From positions 248,001 to 312,000 of the forward strand of contig NZ_BQHW01000005.1 in assembly GCF_021602025.1 (NCBI RefSeq): a DNA stretch of 64,000 bases. Reading direction: 5' to 3'. The stretch comes from Pseudomonas ceruminis (GTDB lineage Bacteria > Pseudomonadota > Gammaproteobacteria > Pseudomonadales > Pseudomonadaceae). The translations under genes were made by a program, and so were the position numbers. Positions 8,264 through 16,485 of this stretch are shown here, one piece after another. The notes under the pieces were generated by a model. That model did no database searches, was not told the DNA's origin, and saw nothing but the letters and a program-made list of their open reading frames with translations. Every line of letters begins with the position of its first letter. The stretch's first letter is position 1.

Positions 8264-9663
8264 GCCGCAAGCAGCAGTTGCTCAAGCGCCACCGGCGCAA
8301 CAAACGGCTGGGCCTGCTGGCCGGCTTGGTCGCACTTGGCGCCCTGGGCGTTTTTGTCTGGTGGTGGCTGCCGCTTGTGCTGCTGCCGCTGATTTGGGCC
8401 GCGCACGAAGCCTGGTTCGCTGACCATCTGTTCTATGCCCCAAGCGAAGATTATGTCTATCGCTTCGGCGAGCAGACCCGCGAGGCCGCTGTTGCCCTGC
8501 GTGGCGGGTTGCTCAAGGCCGACACCGTGTTGCACGGGGACGAGACCCTGATCCTCGAGGTTCGGGTGAAAAGTACAGGTCTGGGGCGTTTTCTCGATCC
8601 CCGTGTGGAGCTGCTGGGCGACGGGCTCAGCGATCGGCAGACCTTCGAGCGCGGTGTCGATGGGGTTCGTTTCCTCAACCTCACTGGGCTGGCAGAACCG
8701 CTGCAGGCGGGTACCTTGCGTCTGCGTGGGCGGCACTGTCAGCTGCAGGGCGAGCCCCGTCTGTGGGTGTCCCCCGGTATCGAGCTGCAGCGCCGACGGG
8801 TGATGGTGATCGCGCCCCACGCCGATGACGCCGAACTGGCGGCTTATGGCCTTTACAGCCAGGCCGACGAAACCTGGGTTGTTACCTTGACCGCTGGCGA
8901 GATCGAAGCCGAACATTATCAGCAGATGGGGCTGGGCAAGGCCGAGGCTGCTCGCCTGAAGGGCCGCTTGCGCGCCTGGGACAGCATCGCTGTGCCGCGT
9001 TGGGCGGGCGTGCCGGAGGCGCGTTGCGTGCAACTGGGCTACTTCTGCCTGCAGTTGCCCGCCATGCAGGCCGCGCCGGATCAGCCGGCAGCCTCGCGCG
9101 AGGCCGACATGGCCGATATCCGCCCGTTCCGCCAGTTCAACCCGTTCCCGTTGCCGGCCGACCATGATGGCGCGCCGACTTGGCAGAACCTGCTGGCCGA
9201 CCTGCGCGCTCTGCTGGAAATGGCCAAGCCGCAAGTCCTTGTGATGCCGCACCCGCAGCTCGACCCGCACCCGGACCACATCTGTGCCCAGGCGGCGGTC
9301 ATGGAGGCCCTGCGGGGCCTGGCATGGCAGCCGCAAACATTGCTGTGCTACGCCAACCACCTGCATGACAACGACCGCTGGCCGATGGGGGACAGCGGCG
9401 ACGGTGTGGCCTTGCCACCGCAACAGGCCGCCGAAGACGCCTGGGCGCCATGCACGCTGGTGCTGGACCAGGCAACCCAGCGCGACAAGGCCATGGCCCT
9501 GGGCATGATGCACGACCTGCAACCCCCGGCGCCGTTCAAGCGCCGCCTGCGTCGCCTGTTGCAGCGTTGGCTGGCCGGGCGTCGGCCGTCGCCTTATGGG
9601 GAAAACGAGTTTTTCCGCAAGGCCGTGCGCCGGCATGAACTGTTCTGGCGACGTGAGCTGTAA
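8260..9663 (+). CDS. dnpA: De-N-acetylase with PIG-L domain, DnpA-like
   Basis: This is a 467-residue PIG-L/LmbE-type zinc de-N-acetylase probably acting on an N-acetylated sugar of the LPS core. In P. aeruginosa DnpA influences antibiotic tolerance. A strong hydrophobic segment lies at about residues 18-45 (LGLLAGLVALGALGVFVWWW onward), so it is membrane-anchored. The metal motif APHADDAELAAYG is near residue 186, and a second histidine cluster, VMPHPQLDPHPDHICAQA, is near residue 327. The start is taken as GTG 8260, which forms a GTGA overlap with mig-14 and gives MSRKQQLLKRHRRNKR, a positive-inside flank for the anchor. An upstream in-frame ATG at 8230 would add ten residues inside mig-14 and is less likely. 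Confidence 0.86.
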   Translation: MSRKQQLLKRHRRNKRLGLLAGLVALGALGVFVWWWLPLVLLPLIWAAHEAWFADHLFYAPSEDYVYRFGEQTREAAVALRGGLLKADTVLHGDETLILEVRVKSTGLGRFLDPRVELLGDGLSDRQTFERGVDGVRFLNLTGLAEPLQAGTLRLRGRHCQLQGEPRLWVSPGIELQRRRVMVIAPHADDAELAAYGLYSQADETWVVTLTAGEIEAEHYQQMGLGKAEAARLKGRLRAWDSIAVPRWAGVPEARCVQLGYFCLQLPAMQAAPDQPAASREADMADIRPFRQFNPFPLPADHDGAPTWQNLLADLRALLEMAKPQVLVMPHPQLDPHPDHICAQAAVMEALRGLAWQPQTLLCYANHLHDNDRWPMGDSGDGVALPPQQAAEDAWAPCTLVLDQATQRDKAMALGMMHDLQPPAPFKRRLRRLLQRWLAGRRPSPYGENEFFRKAVRRHELFWRREL

Positions 9664-9710
9664 GCAGCGCCATGGTTGACCGCGATGGCGCAGAGCGCCC
9701 AAGGAAAGCA

Positions 9711-10667
9711 ATGAAAGTCCTATTTCTGGTGCAGAAGGAACAGCGGGCGATCCTCGATCGCCTGTACGACGGCGTCGCGGCCAATTGTGAGTGCGACTTG
9801 CGCTGGCTGACCAGCGAAGACCAGCGCAACCTGCGTCGCTACTTCAAGCGCGAGGTGCAGGTGGAGCGTTATGACCGCATCGTGTTCTTCCTGCGCTTCA
9901 AGCAAGAGATCCGCCAGGTGGGGTTCATCCGTACGGTGCCGAACCTGGTCATCCTCGAGCACGACGCCTATCAGAACTACATCCCCTGCAAATACACCGG
10001 TAAGTTCAGCGCCCATTACCGCCAACTGCCGTGGGCGCGGGTGATCAGCTCCGGTTACAGGGTCAGCGAGCGCCTGCGCCAGGAAGGCTTCGACGCGGTA
10101 TTCGTGCCCAAGGGCTACGACGAGCAGTTGCTCACCGACCAGGGCCGCGAGCGCGATATCGAGCTGGCCTTCGTCGGCAGTACCAACAGTGTCGCCTACA
10201 GTGGCCGCAAGGCACTGCTCGACGAGCTGGGGCAGGTAGAGCACCTGGTGGTGACCCGTACAAAATCCGGCGAGGACTACTGCAATACGCTCAACCGGAT
10301 CCGTTTCTTCGTCAGTGCCGATGTCGGCATGGGCGAGTACATGATCAAGAATTTCGAGGCCATGGCCTGCGGGTGCGTGTTGCTGGCGTTCGACCAGGGC
10401 GAAGCGGAAAACCGCGCCCTAGGCCTGCAGGACATGCACAACGTGGTGCTCTACGACACCATCCCGACGCTGCAGGCGAAGCTGCGCACTTTGCGTGACG
10501 ACCCGGCCCTGGCGCGGCAGATTGCCGAAAATGGGCGCCATTTGGCGGTTTCCCGTTTCAGCTTTGGTGAAGTAGGCCGTAGCATCGTCGACCATATGCG
10601 CCCGGCGCTCAGGCCGCACCCACCTCTGTCCCCGTGGCAGCGGTTGCGGCTCAAGCTTGGCTTTTAA
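9711..10667 (+). CDS. ssg: Cell-surface-sugar glycosyltransferase Ssg
   Basis: This 318-residue GT-B glycosyltransferase (Glyco_trans_1_2-like) corresponds to Pseudomonas Ssg, whose loss alters LPS/O-antigen, adhesion and phage sensitivity in published mutants. Visible features are MKVLFLVQKEQRAILDRLYD at the N-terminus, ELAFVGSTNSVAYSGRKALL near residue 157, and the donor-site stretch EYMIKNFEAMACGCVLLAFD near residue 208. ATG 9711 is preceded by AAGGAAAG (9701-9708), better than the in-frame ATG at 9672, which lacks a Shine-Dalgarno. It follows dnpA by 47 bp and ends the tightly packed part of the core operon. Confidence 0.83.
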   Translation: MKVLFLVQKEQRAILDRLYDGVAANCECDLRWLTSEDQRNLRRYFKREVQVERYDRIVFFLRFKQEIRQVGFIRTVPNLVILEHDAYQNYIPCKYTGKFSAHYRQLPWARVISSGYRVSERLRQEGFDAVFVPKGYDEQLLTDQGRERDIELAFVGSTNSVAYSGRKALLDELGQVEHLVVTRTKSGEDYCNTLNRIRFFVSADVGMGEYMIKNFEAMACGCVLLAFDQGEAENRALGLQDMHNVVLYDTIPTLQAKLRTLRDDPALARQIAENGRHLAVSRFSFGEVGRSIVDHMRPALRPHPPLSPWQRLRLKLGF

Positions 10668-10735
10668 TTTTAAAGAACTTTGGTTTTCACGGGCCGGGAA
10701 CGCAAAGTCGATTGTCGTAACGCGGAGGGAGTCCG

Positions 10736-11509
10736 GTGCGCTTTTCTCAAGAGAGTGATGTCACGCTGGTTGTAACCAGCTGTGGCCGATTCGATCTGCT
10801 CAAGGAAACCCTTGAGAGTTTTGATCGCTATAACACTGCGCCCATACGTGAAGTATTCATTACCGAGGACTCCGGTGAGGATGCCGTGCATGCGGCCGTG
10901 CCGGAGCACTGGAAGCCCCACTGCACGGTGTTCGTCAACCGGCCCAAGCTCGGGCAGTTGGCGTCGATCGACCTGGCCTACAGCCAGGTCAAGACGCCCT
11001 ACATCTTCCATTGCGAGGATGATTGGCGATTCTACCGCCAGGCGTTTGTCGAAGACTCCAAGGCCATTCTGGAAGCCAGCCCCGACCTGCTGCAGGTCTG
11101 GCTGCGCAGCCACGCCCATGACCTGGCGATCCACAGCCCCTACATCCATTTGGGCGAGCGCCGGTTGATCGCCGGGGTGCCGTGCTATCCGTTGCTGTCC
11201 GACAAAGCCGAGTGGCAGGCGTTCTCGCTCAACCCCGGCCTGCGCCGGCTAAGCGATTATCAGCGCTGTGCGCCATTTGCCGCCTATGCTGGTGAAAAGG
11301 CGCTGTCCCGGCGCTACGCTGAGTTGAACCTCAGCGCTGTCACCCTTGAGGGCGATGCGGTGCTGCACACCGGCTTTGGCAGCCATGTGACCGTGCCGGA
11401 GGAGGTGCAGCGCAAGGTCAAGCGGCGCCAGCGTGACCGGCTGAAGCTGGCAGTGGCACTGGTGGCAGGCGCTTTGATTGGTACGGGAATCGCTGTTTTT
11501 GTTCTCTGA
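10736..11509 (+). CDS. GT-A type (family 2-like) core glycosyltransferase with C-terminal membrane segment
   Basis: This 257-residue protein looks like a GT2-type transferase. VTLVVTSCGRFDLLKETLES at residues 9-28 is the nucleotide-binding strand and helix, and FHCEDDWRFYRQAF near residue 97 carries the acidic DxD-like metal motif. A basic stretch (KVKRRQRDRLK) and a hydrophobic tail, LAVALVAGALIGTGIAVFVL, end the protein, suggesting C-terminal membrane anchoring. The start is GTG 10736 with GGAGGG at 10724-10729. It sits where P. aeruginosa has the rhamnosyltransferase wapR, but I cannot confirm orthology, so no symbol is given. A 68-bp AT-richer gap precedes it and may hold its own promoter. 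Confidence 0.72.
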   Translation: MRFSQESDVTLVVTSCGRFDLLKETLESFDRYNTAPIREVFITEDSGEDAVHAAVPEHWKPHCTVFVNRPKLGQLASIDLAYSQVKTPYIFHCEDDWRFYRQAFVEDSKAILEASPDLLQVWLRSHAHDLAIHSPYIHLGERRLIAGVPCYPLLSDKAEWQAFSLNPGLRRLSDYQRCAPFAAYAGEKALSRRYAELNLSAVTLEGDAVLHTGFGSHVTVPEEVQRKVKRRQRDRLKLAVALVAGALIGTGIAVFVL

Positions 11510-11554
11510 ATTCGCTGTCCCACCTGGCTTGCGCGGGAGAGGGGCGCTATCCCC

Positions 11555-12646
11555 ATGAACATCGTCAACATGATGTGGGCGGGTGGTTCGCCGTACATGT
11601 CCATCCACAAGGTTCACCGCCAGGTTCTGTCTCACGCAGGTGCCGATGCGCGCATCAGCAACTGGCTGCTGCTGGGCAGCGGTCTGTACTACGGGCTGGG
11701 CTCCACGCGGGAATGGCACATGCCGCAACGCGCGCTCAAGGGGCGGCACCTGTGGCGCCTGCTGCGGCCGTGGTTGCGCTTGCGGCTGCGCAAGGCCCTG
11801 CTGGAGGCGCGGGCCGATGTGGTGCTGCTCGATGGTGTCGGCGTGGCACGGCTGGTGCTGCCAATGTTGCAACAGGTGCCCGGCGTGCGGGCCAAGGTGC
11901 TGTTCCATGGGCAGACACGGCTCAATGCCAGCGACGTTCGCCTGCTGTGCGCGTTGCCCGCTGACCGGCTGAGCATCGCTGCAGTCTCACAGACGCTCGC
12001 CCGGTCGCTGGAGCATGATCTGGGTCGCCCAGTGCAGACGCTGCGCATGGCCCTGGATCCCCACGCGTTTGCCGCGCCGTTGATGAGTCAGGCGCGTGCC
12101 CGGCAGGTTTTGGCCTTGCCCCAGGGGGGCGCGACAGTGTTGGGTGCCGTGGGCCGGCTGGTCGAAAGCAAAGGCTTCGAGATGCTGGTAGAAGCGTTTG
12201 CCATAGGCGCGGCGGGGCAACCGCATGTACACCTGGCGATCATTGGTGACGGCCCGCTACACGCCGATCTACAAGCCCGGATCAACGCATTGGGGCTGAA
12301 TGGCCGGGTGCACGTGTGCGGCCATCACGACGACTTGCAGCTCCTGTACCGTGCGTTCGACTGGTTCATGGTGCCCTCGCGTTCGGAAGGGTTGGGGCTG
12401 GTGGTGCAAGAGGCGGTCATGGCCGATGTGCCGGTCATCTGCAGCGATCTGCCGGTATTCCGTGAGCAACTGGAAGAGGCCGGCTGTTATCTGCCCATTG
12501 ATAGCGTAGAGGCCTGGGCCAAGGCGATCGAGCGCTGCGATGCCCTCAGCGCGGCGGCGTTGGCCGCCCGGCAGCGTCAGGCGCTGGCGCCGGAGGCGGC
12601 CTGGCAGGCGTTCAGCGACGGGTCGGCCAACCTGCTGCGCGGCTGA
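11555..12646 (+). CDS. GT4-family glycosyltransferase of the LPS core
   Basis: This 363-residue GT-B glycosyltransferase starts MNIVNMMWAGGSPYMSIHKV, with a basic amphipathic region (ALKGRHLWRLLRPWLRLRLR) near residue 62 that could bind the membrane. The C-terminal domain has GAVGRLVESKGFEMLVEAF near residue 197 and the E-x7-E region SRSEGLGLVVQEAVMADVPV near residue 275. It is collinear with the upstream GT2-like gene (45-bp gap) and converges on the kinase-like gene, with stops only a few bases apart. The acceptor and sugar are unknown. Its place beside waaL argues for an outer-core step. Confidence 0.78.
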   Translation: MNIVNMMWAGGSPYMSIHKVHRQVLSHAGADARISNWLLLGSGLYYGLGSTREWHMPQRALKGRHLWRLLRPWLRLRLRKALLEARADVVLLDGVGVARLVLPMLQQVPGVRAKVLFHGQTRLNASDVRLLCALPADRLSIAAVSQTLARSLEHDLGRPVQTLRMALDPHAFAAPLMSQARARQVLALPQGGATVLGAVGRLVESKGFEMLVEAFAIGAAGQPHVHLAIIGDGPLHADLQARINALGLNGRVHVCGHHDDLQLLYRAFDWFMVPSRSEGLGLVVQEAVMADVPVICSDLPVFREQLEEAGCYLPIDSVEAWAKAIERCDALSAAALAARQRQALAPEAAWQAFSDGSANLLRG

Positions 12647-12649
12647 GGC

Positions 12650-13255
12650 TCAGCGCGCCAGCAAGGCCGCTTCGAAGTCGGAAAGGGGGAAGCGGTCGCC
12701 CAGGTTCTCCCGCTCGATGTAGCGCACCATGTGTTGCACGTTACGCCGCACCATGCGTGCCGACAGGGGCGGGCGCAGGAAGCGCATGTCGGCCACATCG
12801 ATCAGGCCCAGGCGCTGGTCGGGGGTTACCACCACATTGCCCAGGTGCAGCGAGCGGAAGTAGATGCCACTGCGGTGCATCTGACGGATCAGCTCGATCA
12901 GGCGGGGTAGGTAGGTGGCCCAGCTGAAACCGGCTTCACGCGACATCTGCAGCAGTGTGCGCCCCGGCAGGGGGCGATACAGCACGGCCGTTCTGCCTGG
13001 CAGCTCCAGCTTGTGCTGGCTGATCACCTCAAGCGTGGGGATGCCTAATTGCGCAAGGCGCGCAGCGTTGTCGACGAAGCGCTGGGAGTAGGGCTTGAGC
13101 AGCGCGGATGAAATCAGGCGCTTGCGACGAAAAACCTTCAGGATATTTCCATCTTCAAGCAGGTAGACTTTGGCGCCATGACTGTCTGCCTCAAGTACCT
13201 GGGCGCCAAGTGTCAGCTGATCGAAGTCGACCTGGGTGAGCCGAGAGCATTGCAT
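12650..13255 (-). CDS. WaaP/InaA-like kinase-fold protein ('toluene tolerance' type) with altered catalytic loop
   Basis: This 201-residue protein has a lipopolysaccharide-kinase/InaA-like fold: VYLLEDGNILKVFRRKRLIS near residue 32 supplies the ATP-binding lysine, and LIDVADMRF stands where the DFG motif belongs. The catalytic loop, usually H-R-D-L-x-x-x-N, reads FRSLHLGNVV near residue 130, so both His and Asp are replaced while Asn remains. It could be a pseudokinase or use another base. The frame is open upstream to 13444, but ATG 13255 has AAGG eight bases away and begins the conserved region. It is divergent from waaL across 100 bp. Relatives are annotated as toluene tolerance proteins; the function here is unproven. 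Confidence 0.72.
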   Translation of the reverse strand: MQCSRLTQVDFDQLTLGAQVLEADSHGAKVYLLEDGNILKVFRRKRLISSALLKPYSQRFVDNAARLAQLGIPTLEVISQHKLELPGRTAVLYRPLPGRTLLQMSREAGFSWATYLPRLIELIRQMHRSGIYFRSLHLGNVVVTPDQRLGLIDVADMRFLRPPLSARMVRRNVQHMVRYIERENLGDRFPLSDFEAALLAR

Positions 13256-13355
13256 GAATTGAGCCTTGTCGTCTGGCGAGCAAAATGACCGGCAATAATG
13301 CCGAAAATAATGCCGTAGCACCACGTTGGTGTCTTTTGATTGTCGGGGAGAGCTG

Positions 13356-14531
13356 ATGTTGTATGAAAAAAACTGGGCTCGGGTCTGGTTGGGTTTTGGT
13401 CTGGTCTGGTTTATTGCCGCCATTGCCCTGGCGCCCAGCAACAAGGTCTATCAACAAGGCCTGGTAGCTTTCCTGTGGCTGCCAACCCTGGTGCTGGCGT
13501 GGTCGGCGCGGGCCGTACTGGTGGAGGCCTGGCGTCGCCAGCCGGTGTTGTGGGGGGCGGTGATGCTGATGCTGGCGTGGGGCGCCATCAGCCTGGCCTG
13601 GTCTTCGGCTGAGGACCTGGGGCGCGAGGCCAAGCGCCTGCTCTACATCCTGGTCTTCCTGCTGGCGTTCCCCTTGCTGGCACAAGCCGGCCCCGCACGC
13701 ATCCGCCACCTGCTGCAGCTGGGCAGCGGCCTACTGGCCGTTGCTGCACTGCTGTCGATCGTCCATTTCTATGCCTTGCAGGGCAACCCGCTGGTCGACC
13801 GGCTGGCGGGCATCGGTGAGATTTCGCACCCGATCCTGGGTGCCTACGTGGTGGGCGCGGCGGTTCTGCTCTTGCTTTATCAGTTGCCTCACCAGCGCGT
13901 TGCCCAACTCGCCTGGCTGGCGGCATTGGCCTGCCTGGGCGCGTTCGTGGTGCTCAGCCAGAGCCGGGGTGCCGTGCTGGCCTTACTGTTTACCGTGGTA
14001 CTCGCACCGGTATGGTTCCGCGACCGGCACAGCCGGATGATCGCAATTGCGGCGGTCATTGCCACAGGCCTCGCCTTTTGCGTGATCTACGACGTGATCA
14101 CCGCACGCGGTGCTTCATTCCGGCCGCAGATATTTGAAGTGGTGATGCAGATGATCGGCCAACACCCGTGGACGGGGTTGGGGCTGGGGGCGCCCTACAA
14201 GGTGAACGCGGCCGGCTTGCAGTTCGACCACACCCACAACATGTTCACCCACGTCGCGGTAGAACTGGGGCTGCCGGGGATGGTGATGTGGATTGCGATA
14301 TGGCTGCTCACCCTGGGTGAAATCATCCGTGCGCGCCGCACGCTTTTGGGCAAGATCCTGCTTGGGCTGTGGATTTTTTCCACCCTGGCCATGCAGTTCG
14401 ATGCCGCCAGCCTCACGGCAACACCCCGGGCAGAGTGGTTCATCAGCTGGCTGATCGTCGGCCTGGCCATGTTGTTGCCCTGGGGGCGTGCCGAAAATGA
14501 CGCCTGTGGTAAAATTTCCGGTTCAACCTGA
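13356..14531 (+). CDS. waaL: O-antigen ligase (WaaL-type, Wzy_C family)
   Basis: This 391-residue polytopic inner-membrane protein has about ten hydrophobic segments and the Wzy_C/O-antigen-ligase pattern. The conserved arginine region is VVLSQSRGAVLALLFTVVLA near residue 199, and the large periplasmic loop carries HPWTGLGLGAPYKV and QFDHTHNMFTHVAVELGL near residue 289, including the histidine essential in characterised WaaL proteins. It would join undecaprenyl-linked polymer to lipid A-core in the periplasm. ATG 13356 has GGGGAG at 13345-13350; the upstream in-frame ATG at 13326 lacks a site. It lies just before msbA. Confidence 0.83.
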   Translation: MLYEKNWARVWLGFGLVWFIAAIALAPSNKVYQQGLVAFLWLPTLVLAWSARAVLVEAWRRQPVLWGAVMLMLAWGAISLAWSSAEDLGREAKRLLYILVFLLAFPLLAQAGPARIRHLLQLGSGLLAVAALLSIVHFYALQGNPLVDRLAGIGEISHPILGAYVVGAAVLLLLYQLPHQRVAQLAWLAALACLGAFVVLSQSRGAVLALLFTVVLAPVWFRDRHSRMIAIAAVIATGLAFCVIYDVITARGASFRPQIFEVVMQMIGQHPWTGLGLGAPYKVNAAGLQFDHTHNMFTHVAVELGLPGMVMWIAIWLLTLGEIIRARRTLLGKILLGLWIFSTLAMQFDAASLTATPRAEWFISWLIVGLAMLLPWGRAENDACGKISGST

Positions 14532-14543
14532 ACAGCGAGCTCG

Positions 14544-16355
14544 ATGATGGCCGAAACACCGCTACCAGCGGAGCACACCTCCAGCCTGAAGATCTACTTC
14601 CGGTTGCTGAGCTACGTGAAACCCTATGCCGGCATTTTTCTGCTGAGCATCGTCGGTTTCGTGATCTTTGCTTCGACCCAGCCCATGCTGGCCGGGATCC
14701 TCAAGTATTTCGTCGATGGCCTGAGCAACCCGCAGGCGGTGCTGTTCCCCAACGTACCGTACCTGCGCGACTTGCAGCTGCTGCAGGCAGTGCCGTTGCT
14801 GATTATCCTGATTGCCGCCTGGCAGGGGCTAGGCTCGTTCCTCGGCAACTATTTCCTGGCCAAGGTTTCCCTGTGCCTGGTGCATGACCTGCGTGTGGAG
14901 TTGTTCAACAAGCTGTTGGTGCTGCCCAACCGCTATTTCGATAACCACAACTCCGGGCACCTGATCTCTCGCATCACCTTCAACGTGACGATGGTGACCG
15001 GTGCTGCCACCGACGCGATCAAAGTGGTCATCCGTGAAGGCCTGACGGTGGTCTTCCTGTTCGCTTATCTGCTGTGGATGAACTGGCACCTGACCCTGGT
15101 GATGGTCGCCATCCTGCCGGTGATCGCGGTGATGGTGAGCGTTGCCAGCAAGAAATTCCGCAAGCAGAGCAAGAAGATCCAGGTGGCCATGGGCGACGTG
15201 ACGCATGTCGCCTCCGAAACCATCCAGGGCTACCGCGTGGTTCGCAGCTTCGGTGGCGAGGCCTATGAGCAGCAGCGCTTCGGCCGCGCGAGCCAGAGCA
15301 ATACCGACAAGCAGTTGCGCATGACCAAGACCGGCTCCTTGTACACGCCATTGCTGCAGCTGGTGATCTACAGCGCCATGGCCGCCTTGATGTTCCTGGT
15401 TTTGTTCATGCGCGGCGATTCCACCGCCGGTGACCTGGTGGCCTATATCACCGCCGCTGGCTTGCTGCCCAAGCCGATTCGCCAGCTGTCGGAAGTCAGT
15501 TCGACCATCCAGAAAGGCCTGGCCGGCGCCGAGAGCATCTTCGAGCAGCTGGACGAGCAGCCGGAGGTCGACAGCGGTACCGTGGAGAAGGCGCGGGTGG
15601 AAGGCCGCCTTGAGGTGCGCAACCTGAGCTTCACCTACCCAGGTACCGACCGCGAGGTGCTCAGCGACATCAGCTTCGTCGCCGAACCGGGGCAGATGAT
15701 CGCCCTGGTCGGGCGCTCAGGCAGCGGCAAGTCGACCCTGGCCGGGCTGATTCCGCGCTTCTACCACCACGACAAGGGGCAGATTCTGCTCGATGGCGTG
15801 GAGATCGAGGACTACCGCCTGCGCAACCTGCGCCGACACGTCTCCCAGGTGACCCAGCATGTCACCCTGTTCAACGACACAGTGGCCAACAACATCGCCT
15901 ATGGCGACCTGGCCGGCGCCCCACGCGCCGACATCGAGGCTGCGGCCGCCGATGCCTATGCCAAGGAGTTCGTCGACAAGCTGCCCAAAGGCTTCGATAC
16001 CGAAGTGGGTGAGAACGGTGTGCTGCTGTCCGGTGGCCAGCGCCAGCGCCTGGCGATTGCCCGGGCATTGCTGAAAAACGCCCCGTTGCTGATCCTCGAT
16101 GAAGCGACCTCGGCGCTTGATACCGAGTCCGAGCGGCATATTCAGGCGGCGCTGGACCATGTCATGCAAGGCCGCACCACGCTGGTGATCGCCCACCGCC
16201 TGTCGACCATCGAGAAGGCCGACCAGATCCTGGTGATGGATCAGGGCCGCCTGGTGGAGCGTGGCACCCATGCCGAGCTGTTGGCGGCCAATGGCTATTA
16301 TGCCCGCTTGCATGCCATGGGCCTGGAAGAACCGGCAAAGGCCGATATCACCTGA
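14544..16355 (+). CDS. msbA: Lipid A-core flippase MsbA (ABC transporter)
   Basis: This 603-residue half-size ABC exporter acts as a homodimer to flip lipid A-core across the inner membrane. Six membrane segments (residues about 28-320) precede a nucleotide-binding domain with Walker A GRSGSGKST near residue 390, signature LSGGQRQRLAIARALL near residue 495, Walker B LLILDEATSALD near residue 516 and the switch His in VIAHRLST. Tandem ATGs occur at 14544 and 14547; the first is listed. It is 12 bp after waaL, an order typical of Pseudomonas core loci. It is about 20 residues longer than the E. coli protein, mostly at the N-terminus. Confidence 0.95.
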   Translation: MMAETPLPAEHTSSLKIYFRLLSYVKPYAGIFLLSIVGFVIFASTQPMLAGILKYFVDGLSNPQAVLFPNVPYLRDLQLLQAVPLLIILIAAWQGLGSFLGNYFLAKVSLCLVHDLRVELFNKLLVLPNRYFDNHNSGHLISRITFNVTMVTGAATDAIKVVIREGLTVVFLFAYLLWMNWHLTLVMVAILPVIAVMVSVASKKFRKQSKKIQVAMGDVTHVASETIQGYRVVRSFGGEAYEQQRFGRASQSNTDKQLRMTKTGSLYTPLLQLVIYSAMAALMFLVLFMRGDSTAGDLVAYITAAGLLPKPIRQLSEVSSTIQKGLAGAESIFEQLDEQPEVDSGTVEKARVEGRLEVRNLSFTYPGTDREVLSDISFVAEPGQMIALVGRSGSGKSTLAGLIPRFYHHDKGQILLDGVEIEDYRLRNLRRHVSQVTQHVTLFNDTVANNIAYGDLAGAPRADIEAAAADAYAKEFVDKLPKGFDTEVGENGVLLSGGQRQRLAIARALLKNAPLLILDEATSALDTESERHIQAALDHVMQGRTTLVIAHRLSTIEKADQILVMDQGRLVERGTHAELLAANGYYARLHAMGLEEPAKADIT

Positions 16356-16364
16356 GTTACCTGG

Positions 16365-16387
16365 ATCGGGGCCGTAACGGCCCCGAT
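16365..16387 (+). terminator. Hairpin after msbA
   Basis: ATCGGGGCCG (16365-16374) and CGGCCCCGAT (16378-16387) form a perfect 10-bp stem with a TAA loop, 9 bp after the msbA stop. The following T-run is weak (ATTGT). Confidence 0.6.
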
Positions 16388-16485
16388 TGTCACCGGAGTT
16401 TTCCCGGGGCCGATCTGGCCGTAAAGCCGTCGTTTACCCTGTGCTAATATCCTGCCCCTGTTCATTATTTCCATATGGGTTGCCC

